Part shown: piece after piece, positions 1 through 7,456 of the stretch | Layout of the letters: each line of letters starts with the position of its first letter | Position numbering within the stretch: position 1 is the first letter of the stretch | Assembly (NCBI GenBank): GCA_963708725.1 | Contig: CAVPTL010000006.1 | Location: forward strand, 62,001-126,000 | Direction: 5' to 3' | Length of the DNA stretch: 64,000 bases | Source of the DNA: CAVPTL01 sp963708725 | GTDB taxonomy: Bacteria; Actinomycetota; Thermoleophilia; Gaiellales; JAICJC01 | Translations under genes and position numbers: made by a program | The notes under the pieces: generated by a model | The model's database searches: none | Told to the model about the DNA's origin: nothing | Seen by the model: the letters and a program-made list of their open reading frames with translations, nothing else

Positions 1-749
1 CACGGCTGTTTCGGGAGCAGTCGGAGATCGCCGACACCCTCCAGCGGAGTCTTTTGCCGGTTCGCATGCCGCTGGTCGAGGGCTTCGAGGTCGCGACCCG
101 GTACCGGCCGGCCGGACCCCGAAACCAGGTCGGCGGCGACTTCTACGATCTGTGGGCGATCTCACCGGGACTGTTCGGCCTCGCCATCGGCGATGTCTGC
201 GGCAAGGGCGCCCCGGCGGCAGCGCTCACCGCGCTTGCTCGCCATACGACCCGCACGGCGTCGCTGTCGCTTCCGGATCACGCCCCCGCCGCCGTGCTCG
301 AGGCTCTCAACCACGGGATCCTGAACCGGTCGTCGCCGGGCAACTTCTGCACCGCCGCCCACGCGCTGATCGAGAGCACCGCGGCCGGCGCGGAGGTCGT
401 GCTCGCCACCGGCGGGCATCCGCGGCCGATGGTGATCCGCGCCGACGGGACGGTTGAACACCCGGGCCAGGGGGGTACCCTGCTGGGCGCCTTCCCCGAG
501 ATCGAGACGCATGAGTATCCGATCTCACTCCACAGCGGCGACAGCCTGGTGCTGTGGACGGACGGCGTCACCGAGCGCCGACGTGGCACCGAGCAGTTCG
601 GCGAGCAGCGGCTTGCAGCATTGCTCGAGCAGGTTGCCGGGGCCGATGCCGAGCACATCGCCGACGCGATCCTCGAGGCGGTGCTGGCATTCGCCGACGT
701 CGATCCCCAGGACGACATCGCGCTGATGGTGCTCCAGGCGGTCGTCTAA
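1..749 (+). CDS. SpoIIE-type PP2C serine phosphatase, C-terminal part (5' end outside window)
   Basis: RsbU/SpoIIE-like protein serine phosphatase, the class that controls partner-switching regulation of sigma factors or other STAS-domain proteins. The open frame runs in from base 3 without a start: residues just before the internal TTG at 54 (EIADTLQRSLLP) already match the family, so 54 is not the real start. Visible motifs are the metal-binding VGGDFYD (bases ~129-150), GDVCGKGAPAAALTA (~190-235), and the C-terminal TDGVTE and DDIALMVL blocks. Any N-terminal sensor (PAS/GAF) lies outside the window, so the input signal is unknown. It converges with the following efflux gene; the two overlap by 4 bases. 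Confidence 0.88.
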   Translation, partial: RLFREQSEIADTLQRSLLPVRMPLVEGFEVATRYRPAGPRNQVGGDFYDLWAISPGLFGLAIGDVCGKGAPAAALTALARHTTRTASLSLPDHAPAAVLEALNHGILNRSSPGNFCTAAHALIESTAAGAEVVLATGGHPRPMVIRADGTVEHPGQGGTLLGAFPEIETHEYPISLHSGDSLVLWTDGVTERRRGTEQFGEQRLAALLEQVAGADAEHIADAILEAVLAFADVDPQDDIALMVLQAVV

Positions 750-2179
750 ACGGTTTCGAGCACCGGTTCGGTGTCGGCCTCGGGTGCGGTTGCCATGACC
801 CGGCGCTTTGGTACCAGCAAGGCGGCGATGAAACCGAGCAGAAGGGCCGCGGCCGACAGCCAGAAGGCGGCGACGAACGAGCCTTCGGTGGGGATGCCGC
901 CAACCACGACGCTGGCCGTGAGGATGCTGGCAGAGATCTGCGCTCCCAGGGAGCCGCCGACGTTTCGGAAGATGACGTTCATGCCGGTTGCGACGCCAGT
1001 TTGGGCTGGGTTGACCGATTCGACGATCACGTTCACCATCGACGCGAACGCCAGGCCGATGCCCAGCCCCATGATGAAGGTGATCACGTAGATCTCCCAT
1101 CGCGAGCCGTGGGCAACCGCGAGCAGCGCCCAGCCGATGGCGCTGAGAAGCGCGCCGAGCGCCAGCGGAACCCGCGACCCGACGGTGACCGACATCTTGC
1201 CGGCGACCGGCCCGACCAGCAGCATCGCGACGGTCAGCGGCAGCAGGAACAGCCCCGCCTGCGAGACCGAGGCGCCGAATCCGTACCCGCTCGACGTGGG
1301 CATCTCGACGAACTGGGGGATCAGCACGAACGATGCGAACATCCCAAACCCGATCAGCGTGGCCGACAGGTTGGTGGTCCACACGGGCCGGTCGCGCAGC
1401 ATGCTCATGTCGACCAGCGGCTCGCTGATTCGCATCTCCACGAACACCCACAGGGCCGCAAACGCGATCGCGGCGACGAACAGACCGATGGTCGCCGCGG
1501 ACCCCCAGCCCCAGCTCGATCCTTCGCTGACCGCCACCAGCAGTGCCACCAGCCAGGCGGCGAGTAGCACCCCGCCTTGCCAGTCCACCCGACCGGGGTT
1601 TCGGATCGGCGATTCGGGGATCACAATCATGGTCACGATGGCCGCAGGGACGATTGCCAGCAGCGGCAGCCAAAACAGCCAGTGGTAGTTGAACTGCTCG
1701 GTGATCGGGCCTGCCAGGACAATGCCGAGCCCACCGCCGATCCCGACCAGCGCCGAGATCATCGCGATCCCCTGAGCGATGCGCTCTCGCGGAAACTCGT
1801 CGCGGATGATCGAGAACGCCAACGGGAACACCGCGCCGCCGATGCCCTGGATCACACGGGCCACGATCATCAGCGTGATGGTGGACGCCAGCGCCGCGGC
1901 GAACGTGCCCAGTGCCAACACCCACAGCGTGAACACGAGCATCTTCTTCTTTCCGAACATGTCGCCCAGCCGGCCCACAATCGGGGTGGCGACGCAGGCG
2001 CTCAGGAGATACGCCGTCAGGATCCACGTCGCCCCGGTGGTGGAGGCGTGCAGATCGGTCTGGATGGTCGGCAGCGCAGGTGCTACCAGCGACTGCAAAA
2101 GCGCGTAGGAGATCGCAGCCACCGCCAGGGTGGCGAAGGTGACTCCGTAGTGGACGCGGTGCTCGGGCTCGGTCGTCAT
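746..2179 (-). CDS. DHA2-family MFS drug efflux transporter
   Basis: 477-residue inner-membrane proton/drug antiporter of the EmrB/QacA (14-TM) type. It shows the MFS motif A (GRLGDMFGKKK, residues ~69-79) in the first cytoplasmic loop and an antiporter motif C-like glycine-rich segment (ALVGIGGGLGIVLAGP, ~143-158). Hydrophobic segments run the whole length and the C-terminus is short and charged. The start codon overlaps the stop of the upstream TetR gene (ATGA), so both are translated from one message and the pump is presumably under that repressor. The substrate cannot be read from sequence; it is likely a hydrophobic toxic compound that is also the TetR ligand. Confidence 0.9.
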   Translation of the reverse strand: MTTEPEHRVHYGVTFATLAVAAISYALLQSLVAPALPTIQTDLHASTTGATWILTAYLLSACVATPIVGRLGDMFGKKKMLVFTLWVLALGTFAAALASTITLMIVARVIQGIGGAVFPLAFSIIRDEFPRERIAQGIAMISALVGIGGGLGIVLAGPITEQFNYHWLFWLPLLAIVPAAIVTMIVIPESPIRNPGRVDWQGGVLLAAWLVALLVAVSEGSSWGWGSAATIGLFVAAIAFAALWVFVEMRISEPLVDMSMLRDRPVWTTNLSATLIGFGMFASFVLIPQFVEMPTSSGYGFGASVSQAGLFLLPLTVAMLLVGPVAGKMSVTVGSRVPLALGALLSAIGWALLAVAHGSRWEIYVITFIMGLGIGLAFASMVNVIVESVNPAQTGVATGMNVIFRNVGGSLGAQISASILTASVVVGGIPTEGSFVAAFWLSAAALLLGFIAALLVPKRRVMATAPEADTEPVLETV

Positions 2180-2802
2180 CGAGATCTGGGTGTGGCTGGT
2201 GTGGGGAGCTGTGCGATCGCGGCGAGGCCGCCGTCGAGGAACGCCAGCGCCTCGTCAATCACGGCAATCGCCTCATCGGTGGAGCCGCGGCTGTTGAGCC
2301 GAGCGTGTTCCTTGGCCACGTTGAGCGCGGCCAGCACAGCAGCGGCGGCCAGTCGCGGGCGCAGGCCATCGGCCGGCTCGCCCAGGTCGGAAGCGATGGC
2401 GACCGCCAGCGCATCCTCCACCTCGGCCAGGCGGGCGCGGTAGTGGTTTCGCAGCTGCTCGTTCTCGGCGATCAACCGCTCGCGCAGGAGCTCGCGCTGA
2501 TCGGGCGCGAGCAGGTATTCAGCGACGAACGCGCGCAGCGTCTGCTGCGCCGAGAGGCCCGCCGAGCGCTGTTTCAGCTCGTGGAACAGCTCGGCCCGAA
2601 GCGGCGCCGTGTCGGCAAAAACGATCTCCTCCTTGGAGGGGAAGTATGCAAACACGGTGGCCTTCGAGACCTCGGCAGCCTCGGCGATATCGTTGACGGT
2701 GGTGCCCGGGTAGCCGCGCTCGGCGAACAGTTCGAGAGCGACCGTCACGATTGTCTCGCGGGTGCGGTGCTTCTTACGCTCTCGGAGTCCGGTCTCCAGC
2801 AT
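2176..2802 (-). CDS. TetR-family transcriptional repressor
   Basis: 208 residues. The N-terminal helix-turn-helix is typical (RTRETIVTVALELFAERGY, then TTVNDIAEAAEVSKATVFAYFPSKEEI, residues ~14-60). The C-terminal ligand domain is not assignable to a named subfamily. It is the first gene of a two-gene operon with a DHA2 efflux pump, and a 21-bp imperfect palindrome lies 20 bases upstream of its ATG, so autoregulation and control of the pump are very likely. This is the standard arrangement for drug-responsive efflux in actinobacteria. Confidence 0.9.
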   Translation of the reverse strand: MLETGLRERKKHRTRETIVTVALELFAERGYPGTTVNDIAEAAEVSKATVFAYFPSKEEIVFADTAPLRAELFHELKQRSAGLSAQQTLRAFVAEYLLAPDQRELLRERLIAENEQLRNHYRARLAEVEDALAVAIASDLGEPADGLRPRLAAAAVLAALNVAKEHARLNSRGSTDEAIAVIDEALAFLDGGLAAIAQLPTPATPRSR

Positions 2803-2821
2803 GACGCGGCACTGTATCAGA

Positions 2822-2842
2822 AAACCAGACCGGGTCTAGTTT
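2822..2842. promoter_or_regulatory. Probable TetR operator
   Basis: Near-perfect 21-bp palindrome, AAACCAGAC / GTCTAGTTT around a CGG centre. Only one position in each arm fails to pair. It lies between the TetR start (2802) and the stop of the DUF1254 gene (2857), where an autoregulatory operator is expected. Inference from position and symmetry; not tested. Confidence 0.65.
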
Positions 2843-2856
2843 CATCCTGAGTACAA

Positions 2857-4176
2857 CTACAGCTTGATCACGGGTGGGTAGACGTAGCTGCCGTCGAGGA
2901 TCGCCGCACCCGGCTGGTACAACCGAAGGATTGGCCGGAAATCCCCAGCCGGAGTGGGTAGCCAGTTGGCGCGTTCTGCCGGATCGGCCGGCTCGTCGGG
3001 TTGGAGTAGCAGCGTGATCGAGCCGTCGTCGTCGGTCACGATGCCGGGTGTGCGGTCGCCGATCGAGTACCGGCCGATCGGATTGGCCACCAGGTAGTAG
3101 TCGGGCATGTCATACATGGTGAGTGACCAGAAGGCGTCCACCGGCGGAGCCTGCTCAAACCGCAGCCGGTACCGGTTTGCACCGTTCAGCTGGTTGCCAT
3201 CCGAGTCCTGGAACACCTGCCCATAGACCGCCTCGTAGCCGTGGTTGCCCCAGAGCCCGACGCGGGCGGCCACGGCGCGATGCAGCTGGCGCGCGGATCG
3301 GTCGGCGATCTGCCACTGGGGCGAGTCGACCGTGCCGATCCCAAAGAAATGGGTGTTGTAGTTGAACGCATCGGTGAGCACTCGCCAGCCGCTGGCGTTG
3401 GGGGCACCCGCACGTGTGGCCTGTTCGAGCGCTGCCCGGCCGGCCGCGATGCCCGCCTCCAGCTCGGGGTCGGCACTCGTGTAGGGGCAGGTGTCGTCCA
3501 GCAGGCCGATGCTCGCAAACTTCTGCTGGTAGGTGACGTCGTCTGAGTGGGGCGGAAACGCTCGCATGTAGGTGCGGATCTGCTCGAGCGGCGCCAGCGC
3601 GTCGACCGCGTCGGGCGAGGGCTCGGGAACTCCCTCCGGGGGTATCAGCGCGCGGTTGAGGGGCAGCAGCTTGAGCTGCTGCTGGAGGGCGGCGACGGCC
3701 GGAATGTCATGCTCACCGTCGCACGCGAACCTGCCCACGATCGAGGCGACCCGGGTGGGCAGTTCGATCTTGGTGAGGCCTGCCGGAGCTTCGCCCTCGT
3801 GGCCCGGGGGCACGAGCAGGAAGCCCTGGGCGCCGGTGCCGGTCGCGCGCCGACCCACATAGGCGAAGTTGTTCGTCCAGGCGTCGACGAACTGGAGCAC
3901 GTAGTAGCGGCCGTCGGTATCGGGGACGTCCAGGGACAGCGCCCCGACGCCGACGTCGATCTGGGCACAGGAGTACAGCGTGTCGTTGTTCACGCTCACG
4001 AACGTGTCCTCGGGGCCTGCGAGCTTGGTGGCATGCGTGAACCGGTTGAACGGTGCAGGCGGCATCGCCCCCAGTCCGATCTCGCTGAACCTTTTGACCT
4101 CGGTGAGATCGAACACCATCGGATAGCCGTAGATGAAGGCCTCGGCGGCAAGCTCACGACGGTCGCTGGCAGTCAA
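2857..4176 (-). CDS. DUF1254/DUF1214 domain protein
   Basis: 439 residues, TTG start. The N-terminal part (AFIYGYPMVFDL, then NNDTLYSCAQIDV at ~63-75) is the DUF1254 signature. The C-terminal part (FWSLTMYDMPDYYLVANPIGRYSIG, roughly 345-370, cut here by description rather than boundary) belongs to DUF1214. Such proteins are widespread in actinobacteria and proteobacteria and have no firmly established reaction; some are annotated as envelope or lipid-related. No convincing signal peptide is visible. It is transcribed towards the TetR gene and divergent from the mutase gene at 4233, with which it shares a very short intergenic region. Confidence 0.85.
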   Translation of the reverse strand: MTASDRRELAAEAFIYGYPMVFDLTEVKRFSEIGLGAMPPAPFNRFTHATKLAGPEDTFVSVNNDTLYSCAQIDVGVGALSLDVPDTDGRYYVLQFVDAWTNNFAYVGRRATGTGAQGFLLVPPGHEGEAPAGLTKIELPTRVASIVGRFACDGEHDIPAVAALQQQLKLLPLNRALIPPEGVPEPSPDAVDALAPLEQIRTYMRAFPPHSDDVTYQQKFASIGLLDDTCPYTSADPELEAGIAAGRAALEQATRAGAPNASGWRVLTDAFNYNTHFFGIGTVDSPQWQIADRSARQLHRAVAARVGLWGNHGYEAVYGQVFQDSDGNQLNGANRYRLRFEQAPPVDAFWSLTMYDMPDYYLVANPIGRYSIGDRTPGIVTDDDGSITLLLQPDEPADPAERANWLPTPAGDFRPILRLYQPGAAILDGSYVYPPVIKL

Positions 4177-4232
4177 TGTTCCCCCTGGAGTCCGAGTTCT
4201 CGCCCGAGAGTAGTCGATGTAGGCTGCAGCCA

Positions 4233-5822
4233 GTGAAACGCGAGGACGCGACGGTCAAAACGCTCTCGGGGGAGCCGCTCAAGCCCCTGTACACGGCGGC
4301 TGATCTGCCTCCGGAGGAGTCGATCGGCGCGCCGGGCGTGTTCCCGTTCACCCGCGGCGTGTACCCCTCCATGTACCGCGGGAAGCTCTGGACGATGCGT
4401 CAGTTCGCCGGTTTCGGCACACCAGAACAGACCAACGAGCGGTTTCGGTACCTGCTCGAGCACGGTCAGACCGGGCTCTCGACCGCGTTCGATATGCCCA
4501 GCCTGATGGGCTACGACTCCGATCATCCTCGCAGTCTCGGTGAGGTCGGGCGGGAGGGCGTCGCGGTCGACACAGCCGCCGACATGGAGCGGCTGTTTGC
4601 CGACATCCCGCTGGGTGAGGTCACGGTGTCGATGACGATCAACGCTCCGGCGGCGATCATGCTCGCGTTCTACGTGGTGGCGGCCGAGCGTCAGGGAGTC
4701 GCTCCCGACCAGCTTGGCGGCACCATCCAGACCGACATCCTGAAGGAGTACATCGCACAGAAGGAGTGGTGTTTCCCGGTCGATCCCGGAATGCGGCTGG
4801 TGGGCGACGTGATCGAGTGGTGCGCGCACAACATGCCGCGCTGGCACCCGGTCTCGATCTCGGGCTACCACATCCGTGAGGCCGGTTCGACAGCCGTCCA
4901 GGAGCTTGCCTTTACGCTCAAGAACGGACTCACCTACGTCGATCAGGCGGTCGCCCGTGGCCTGGATGTCGACGATTTCGCTCCGCGGCTGTCGTTTTTC
5001 TTCAACGCCCACATCGACTTCTTCGAGGAGATCGCGAAATACCGTGCGGCCCGCCGGATCTGGGCGACCGAGTTGCGCGACACCTACGGTGCCCGCGACC
5101 CGCGCTCGATGCTGATGCGCTTCCACACCCAAACCGCGGGGGTTTCGCTGACCGCTCAGCAGCCGCTGATCAATGTCGTTCGCACGACCATCGAGGCGCT
5201 TGCCGGAGTGCTTGGCGGGACGCAATCGCTGCACACCAACTCCTACGACGAGGCGCTGGCGTTGCCGACCGAGGATGCAGCCCGGCTGGCGCTTCGCACG
5301 CAGCAGATCATCGCCCACGAAACCGGAGTGACGGGGACGGTCGATCCGCTGGGTGGCTCGTATTTCGTCGAGGCCCTGACCGATCGGATGGAGGCCGGTG
5401 CGCGAGCGTATTTCGAGGCAATCGACCGCCAGGGCGGGATGGTCGAGGCGGTCAAGAACAACTATCCGCAGCGCGAGATTGCCGAGGCGGCATATGTCCT
5501 GCAGGCCGAGATCGAGGCCGGGGAGCGGACCGTCGTTGGGGTGAACCGCTTCGTCCAGGAGAACGAGAAGCTGGGCGATCTCCATCGCACCGACCCGGCG
5601 CTCGAACGACAGCAGATCGATCGGCTCCAGGCCGACCGGGCGGCGCGCGACGGCGTTGCCGTGGAGGCGGCGGTAGACCGAGTGCGGGTGGCGGCCGCCG
5701 ACCCGCACCAGAATCTCATGCCCAGCCTGATCGACGCCGCCCGCGTGGGTGCATCCGAGGGCGAACTCGTCACCGCCCTCCAAACGGTCTTCGGTAGCTA
5801 CACCGAAACCCCCGTCTTCTGA
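4233..5822 (+). CDS. Adenosylcobalamin-dependent acyl-CoA mutase, large subunit (isobutyryl-CoA mutase-like)
   Basis: About 529 residues from the GTG at 4233; an in-frame ATG at 4176 would add 19 residues unlike the family. This is the substrate-binding TIM-barrel subunit of the methylmalonyl-CoA mutase family (TRGVYPSMYRG, AFDMPSLMGYDSD, SGYHIREAG, LGGTQSLHTN). It lacks the B12-binding domain, so a separate small subunit is needed; none is in the window. In methylmalonyl-CoA mutase Tyr89 and Arg207 bind the carboxylate. Here the equivalents are Phe (codon 4404-4406, in TMRQF) and Gln (4758-4760, in KEYIAQKEW), the pair described for isobutyryl-CoA mutase IcmA. A carboxylate-free branched acyl-CoA substrate is therefore inferred. 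Downstream context has been replaced by IS debris. Confidence 0.88.
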   Translation: MKREDATVKTLSGEPLKPLYTAADLPPEESIGAPGVFPFTRGVYPSMYRGKLWTMRQFAGFGTPEQTNERFRYLLEHGQTGLSTAFDMPSLMGYDSDHPRSLGEVGREGVAVDTAADMERLFADIPLGEVTVSMTINAPAAIMLAFYVVAAERQGVAPDQLGGTIQTDILKEYIAQKEWCFPVDPGMRLVGDVIEWCAHNMPRWHPVSISGYHIREAGSTAVQELAFTLKNGLTYVDQAVARGLDVDDFAPRLSFFFNAHIDFFEEIAKYRAARRIWATELRDTYGARDPRSMLMRFHTQTAGVSLTAQQPLINVVRTTIEALAGVLGGTQSLHTNSYDEALALPTEDAARLALRTQQIIAHETGVTGTVDPLGGSYFVEALTDRMEAGARAYFEAIDRQGGMVEAVKNNYPQREIAEAAYVLQAEIEAGERTVVGVNRFVQENEKLGDLHRTDPALERQQIDRLQADRAARDGVAVEAAVDRVRVAAADPHQNLMPSLIDAARVGASEGELVTALQTVFGSYTETPVF

Positions 5823-5840
5823 CCGTCACAAACCAGCGCC

Positions 5841-5855
5841 GTGAATAAATGGTGC
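5841..5855 (+). repeat. Left half of split palindromic repeat
   Basis: GTGAATAAATGGTGC, identical to the first 15 bases of the intact 33-bp palindrome at 53121-53153. It is followed directly by transposon debris. Together with 7213-7230 it rebuilds the complete palindrome with no base lost or duplicated. It begins 18 bases after the mutase stop codon. The preceding bases (CAGCGCC) resemble those before the copy at 31297 (CAGTGCC). Confidence 0.85.
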
Positions 5856-6955
5856 TCGTATTCGATGGGGCTTTGGTAGTCGAGTGCTGAGTGTCGTCGG
5901 CGGGGGTTGTACTAGCCTTCGATGTAGTCGAAGATGGCCCGGCGGGCGTGGTCGCGTGTGGGCCAGGACTGGCGGTCGATGACTCGGTCTTGAGCGTTGA
6001 CATGAAGCTTTCGGCTTGGGCGTTGTCGTAGGCATCACCGCGGCTTCCCTGCTTTGCAGGATCCCGTCGCGCAGAGTACGACCGATCGCCCTGGGTGTAT
6101 TGGCTGCCGCGGTCTGAGTGGTGCACCAGGCCGGCGTGGGGCTGGCGACGCCACACGGCCATCTCGAGCGCGTCGACCACCGCTGCTTGGAGGTCGTCTC
6201 GCATCGACCAGCCGACGACGCGGCGGCTATACGTGTCGATGACGACCGCGACGTACAGCCAGCCTGCCAGGTACGCACGTAGGTGATGTCAGCCACCACA
6301 GCTGGTCTTGCAGGTCGCGCGAAGTCCGGCACCAGATCGGGTGCTGCCTGGGCTTGCTTGTTGGCGATCGTGATGCGCCGGTAGCGGCGCCGGTAGGCGC
6401 CCTCCAAGCCGAGCCGTCGCTCAACCTCGCGACGCGCTTTTTCCCGATGCGGGTACCGTCGGCACGAAGCTCAGCATGGACGTGGGGCGCCGTAGGTCGT
6501 CCGGCTTTGCGCGTGGATCTTTTGGATCCACCCGCAGCGCGTCGTCTTTGAGCTGCGTGCTGACGCCGGCCGGCTGCGCCACGCATAGAACCCGCTCTCA
6601 GACACCCCCAAAACGCGGCACAGCATCTCGTCGGGTAGCTGGCCTTCTCCTCCTCGACAAACCGAAACACGGTCACAACGTCTCGCTCTCTCGGATGAAG
6701 AAGGCCGCGGCTTTTTTTAGGATCTCCCGCTCCTGCGCAGCACCCGCACCTCCCTGCGCAATCGCGCTAGCTCCTCCCGCTCGCCGCTGGTCAACCCTCC
6801 TTGCGGCCGCCATCGACATCGTCTTGGTCAAGCCAACGACGAAGACAACTCTCCGAGATCCCAAGGCCAAGCGCCGTCTCACGAATCGGACGCTCCCCAC
6901 TACGCGCAAGCCGAATCGCCTCGGCTCGAAACTCCGGTGGATGCGGACGCGGCAT
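5856..6955 (-). pseudogene. IS3-family transposase orfA/orfB, multiply frameshifted
   Basis: orfA starts at ATG 6955 (FRAEAIRLARSG, then GISESCLRRWL helix-turn-helix). It then hits a stop near 6795 and at least one further frameshift before the leucine-rich EILKKAAAFF segment. orfB shows the rve DDE integrase core in pieces: ADITYVRTW (first Asp), LVHHSDRGSQY (second Asp) and GDAYDNAQAESF (Glu). These are spread over different frames, so the protein cannot be made intact. The final HSALDYQSPIEYE block is the usual IS3 C-terminus. Decay is well advanced but all catalytic blocks are still recognisable. Confidence 0.82.
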
Positions 6956-7013
6956 CGAGACTCCTCTCCAGGGGCAGTACCCCTAACGACAGTAGTCCAC
7001 TAAACCGGGTCAT
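5856..7013 (-). mobile_element. Degenerate IS3-family insertion sequence
   Basis: IS3-type element read on the minus strand. The upstream terminal repeat begins TGACCCGGTTTAGTGGACTAC at 7013 and reads inwards to an orfA/orfB transposase broken by several frameshifts. The other end is missing: the orfB C-terminus (HSALDYQSPIEYE) runs straight into the palindrome half at 5855, without a stop codon or terminal repeat. It adjoins an IS30-like fragment at 7014. No clean target duplication is visible. The element cannot move by itself. Confidence 0.8.
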
Positions 7014-7212
7014 CTGGATCCCACCCCGCCGCCGCAACAACCGATGCACCGCAGCCGGCCCACGACCCAACACCCGCGCGATCTCAGACTGCGACTCCCC
7101 AGCCCGCCACCGCGCCCACACCTCCGCCTCCTCCACCACAGAAAACCGACTCCGCGCCACCACACACCTCCCAATCGACAATCACCACCATCGTGGTGCA
7201 CGAGGTCGAGCA
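7014..7212 (-). mobile_element. IS30-like transposase N-terminal fragment
   Basis: Minus-strand frame from about 7181 to 7017 encodes a helix-turn-helix of the IS30 type (FSVVEEAEVWARWRAGES, then IARVLGRGPAAVHRLLRRR and GGI). It stops abruptly where the IS3 terminal repeat begins at 7013. The rest of the IS30 transposase, including its DDE domain, is absent on the other side. This looks like an older IS30-type insertion later interrupted by the IS3 element and then deleted. Confidence 0.6.
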
Positions 7213-7230
7213 CAGGCACCATTTATTCAC
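7213..7230 (+). repeat. Right half of split palindromic repeat
   Basis: CAGGCACCATTTATTCAC, identical to the last 18 bases of the intact palindrome at 53121-53153. It follows directly on the end of the transposon debris. With 5841-5855 it restores a perfect 33-bp copy. Confidence 0.85.
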
Positions 7231-7456
7231 GACCCCGCGGTCAGCACGCTCCGACATCGGGAATGAGCGGGACACGGCTCGCGCTCAGAATCGCTCGATG
7301 TTCCTGGCTTTGAAAGCATTGAATCATATCTTACAAATGGCAAACCATGCTACTGTTTGTACTGCTCTTTGCCACAGAAGGGTGGGTGGGTTACGAGAAT
7401 CTACATAAAGGTCATTTGGCGGCTGCCAGTGACCAAATAGGCAGGAGTGCGAGACG
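7231..7456. other. Intergenic region, AT-rich, probable promoter of the polysaccharide genes
   Basis: No gene is recognisable. The stretch 7310-7440 is clearly more AT-rich than the surroundings. A TTGAAA (7312-7317) and a TACAAA about 16 bases later are a possible sigma-70-type promoter, but the match is weak. An inverted repeat TGGCAAA (7338-7344) / TTTGCCA (7368-7374) follows. AGGAG at 7443-7447 is a ribosome binding site that supports the TTG start at 7457. Confidence 0.4.

Noticed and set aside
525..2258. Long minus-strand open frame (about 577 codons)
   Set aside because: It is Arg/His/Pro-rich, has no hydrophobic pattern or domain, and covers the MFS gene in a shifted frame. High GC makes such frames open by chance.
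4173..5783. Long minus-strand open frame opposite the mutase
   Set aside because: Antisense shadow of a well-supported B12 mutase; its protein shows no recognisable fold.
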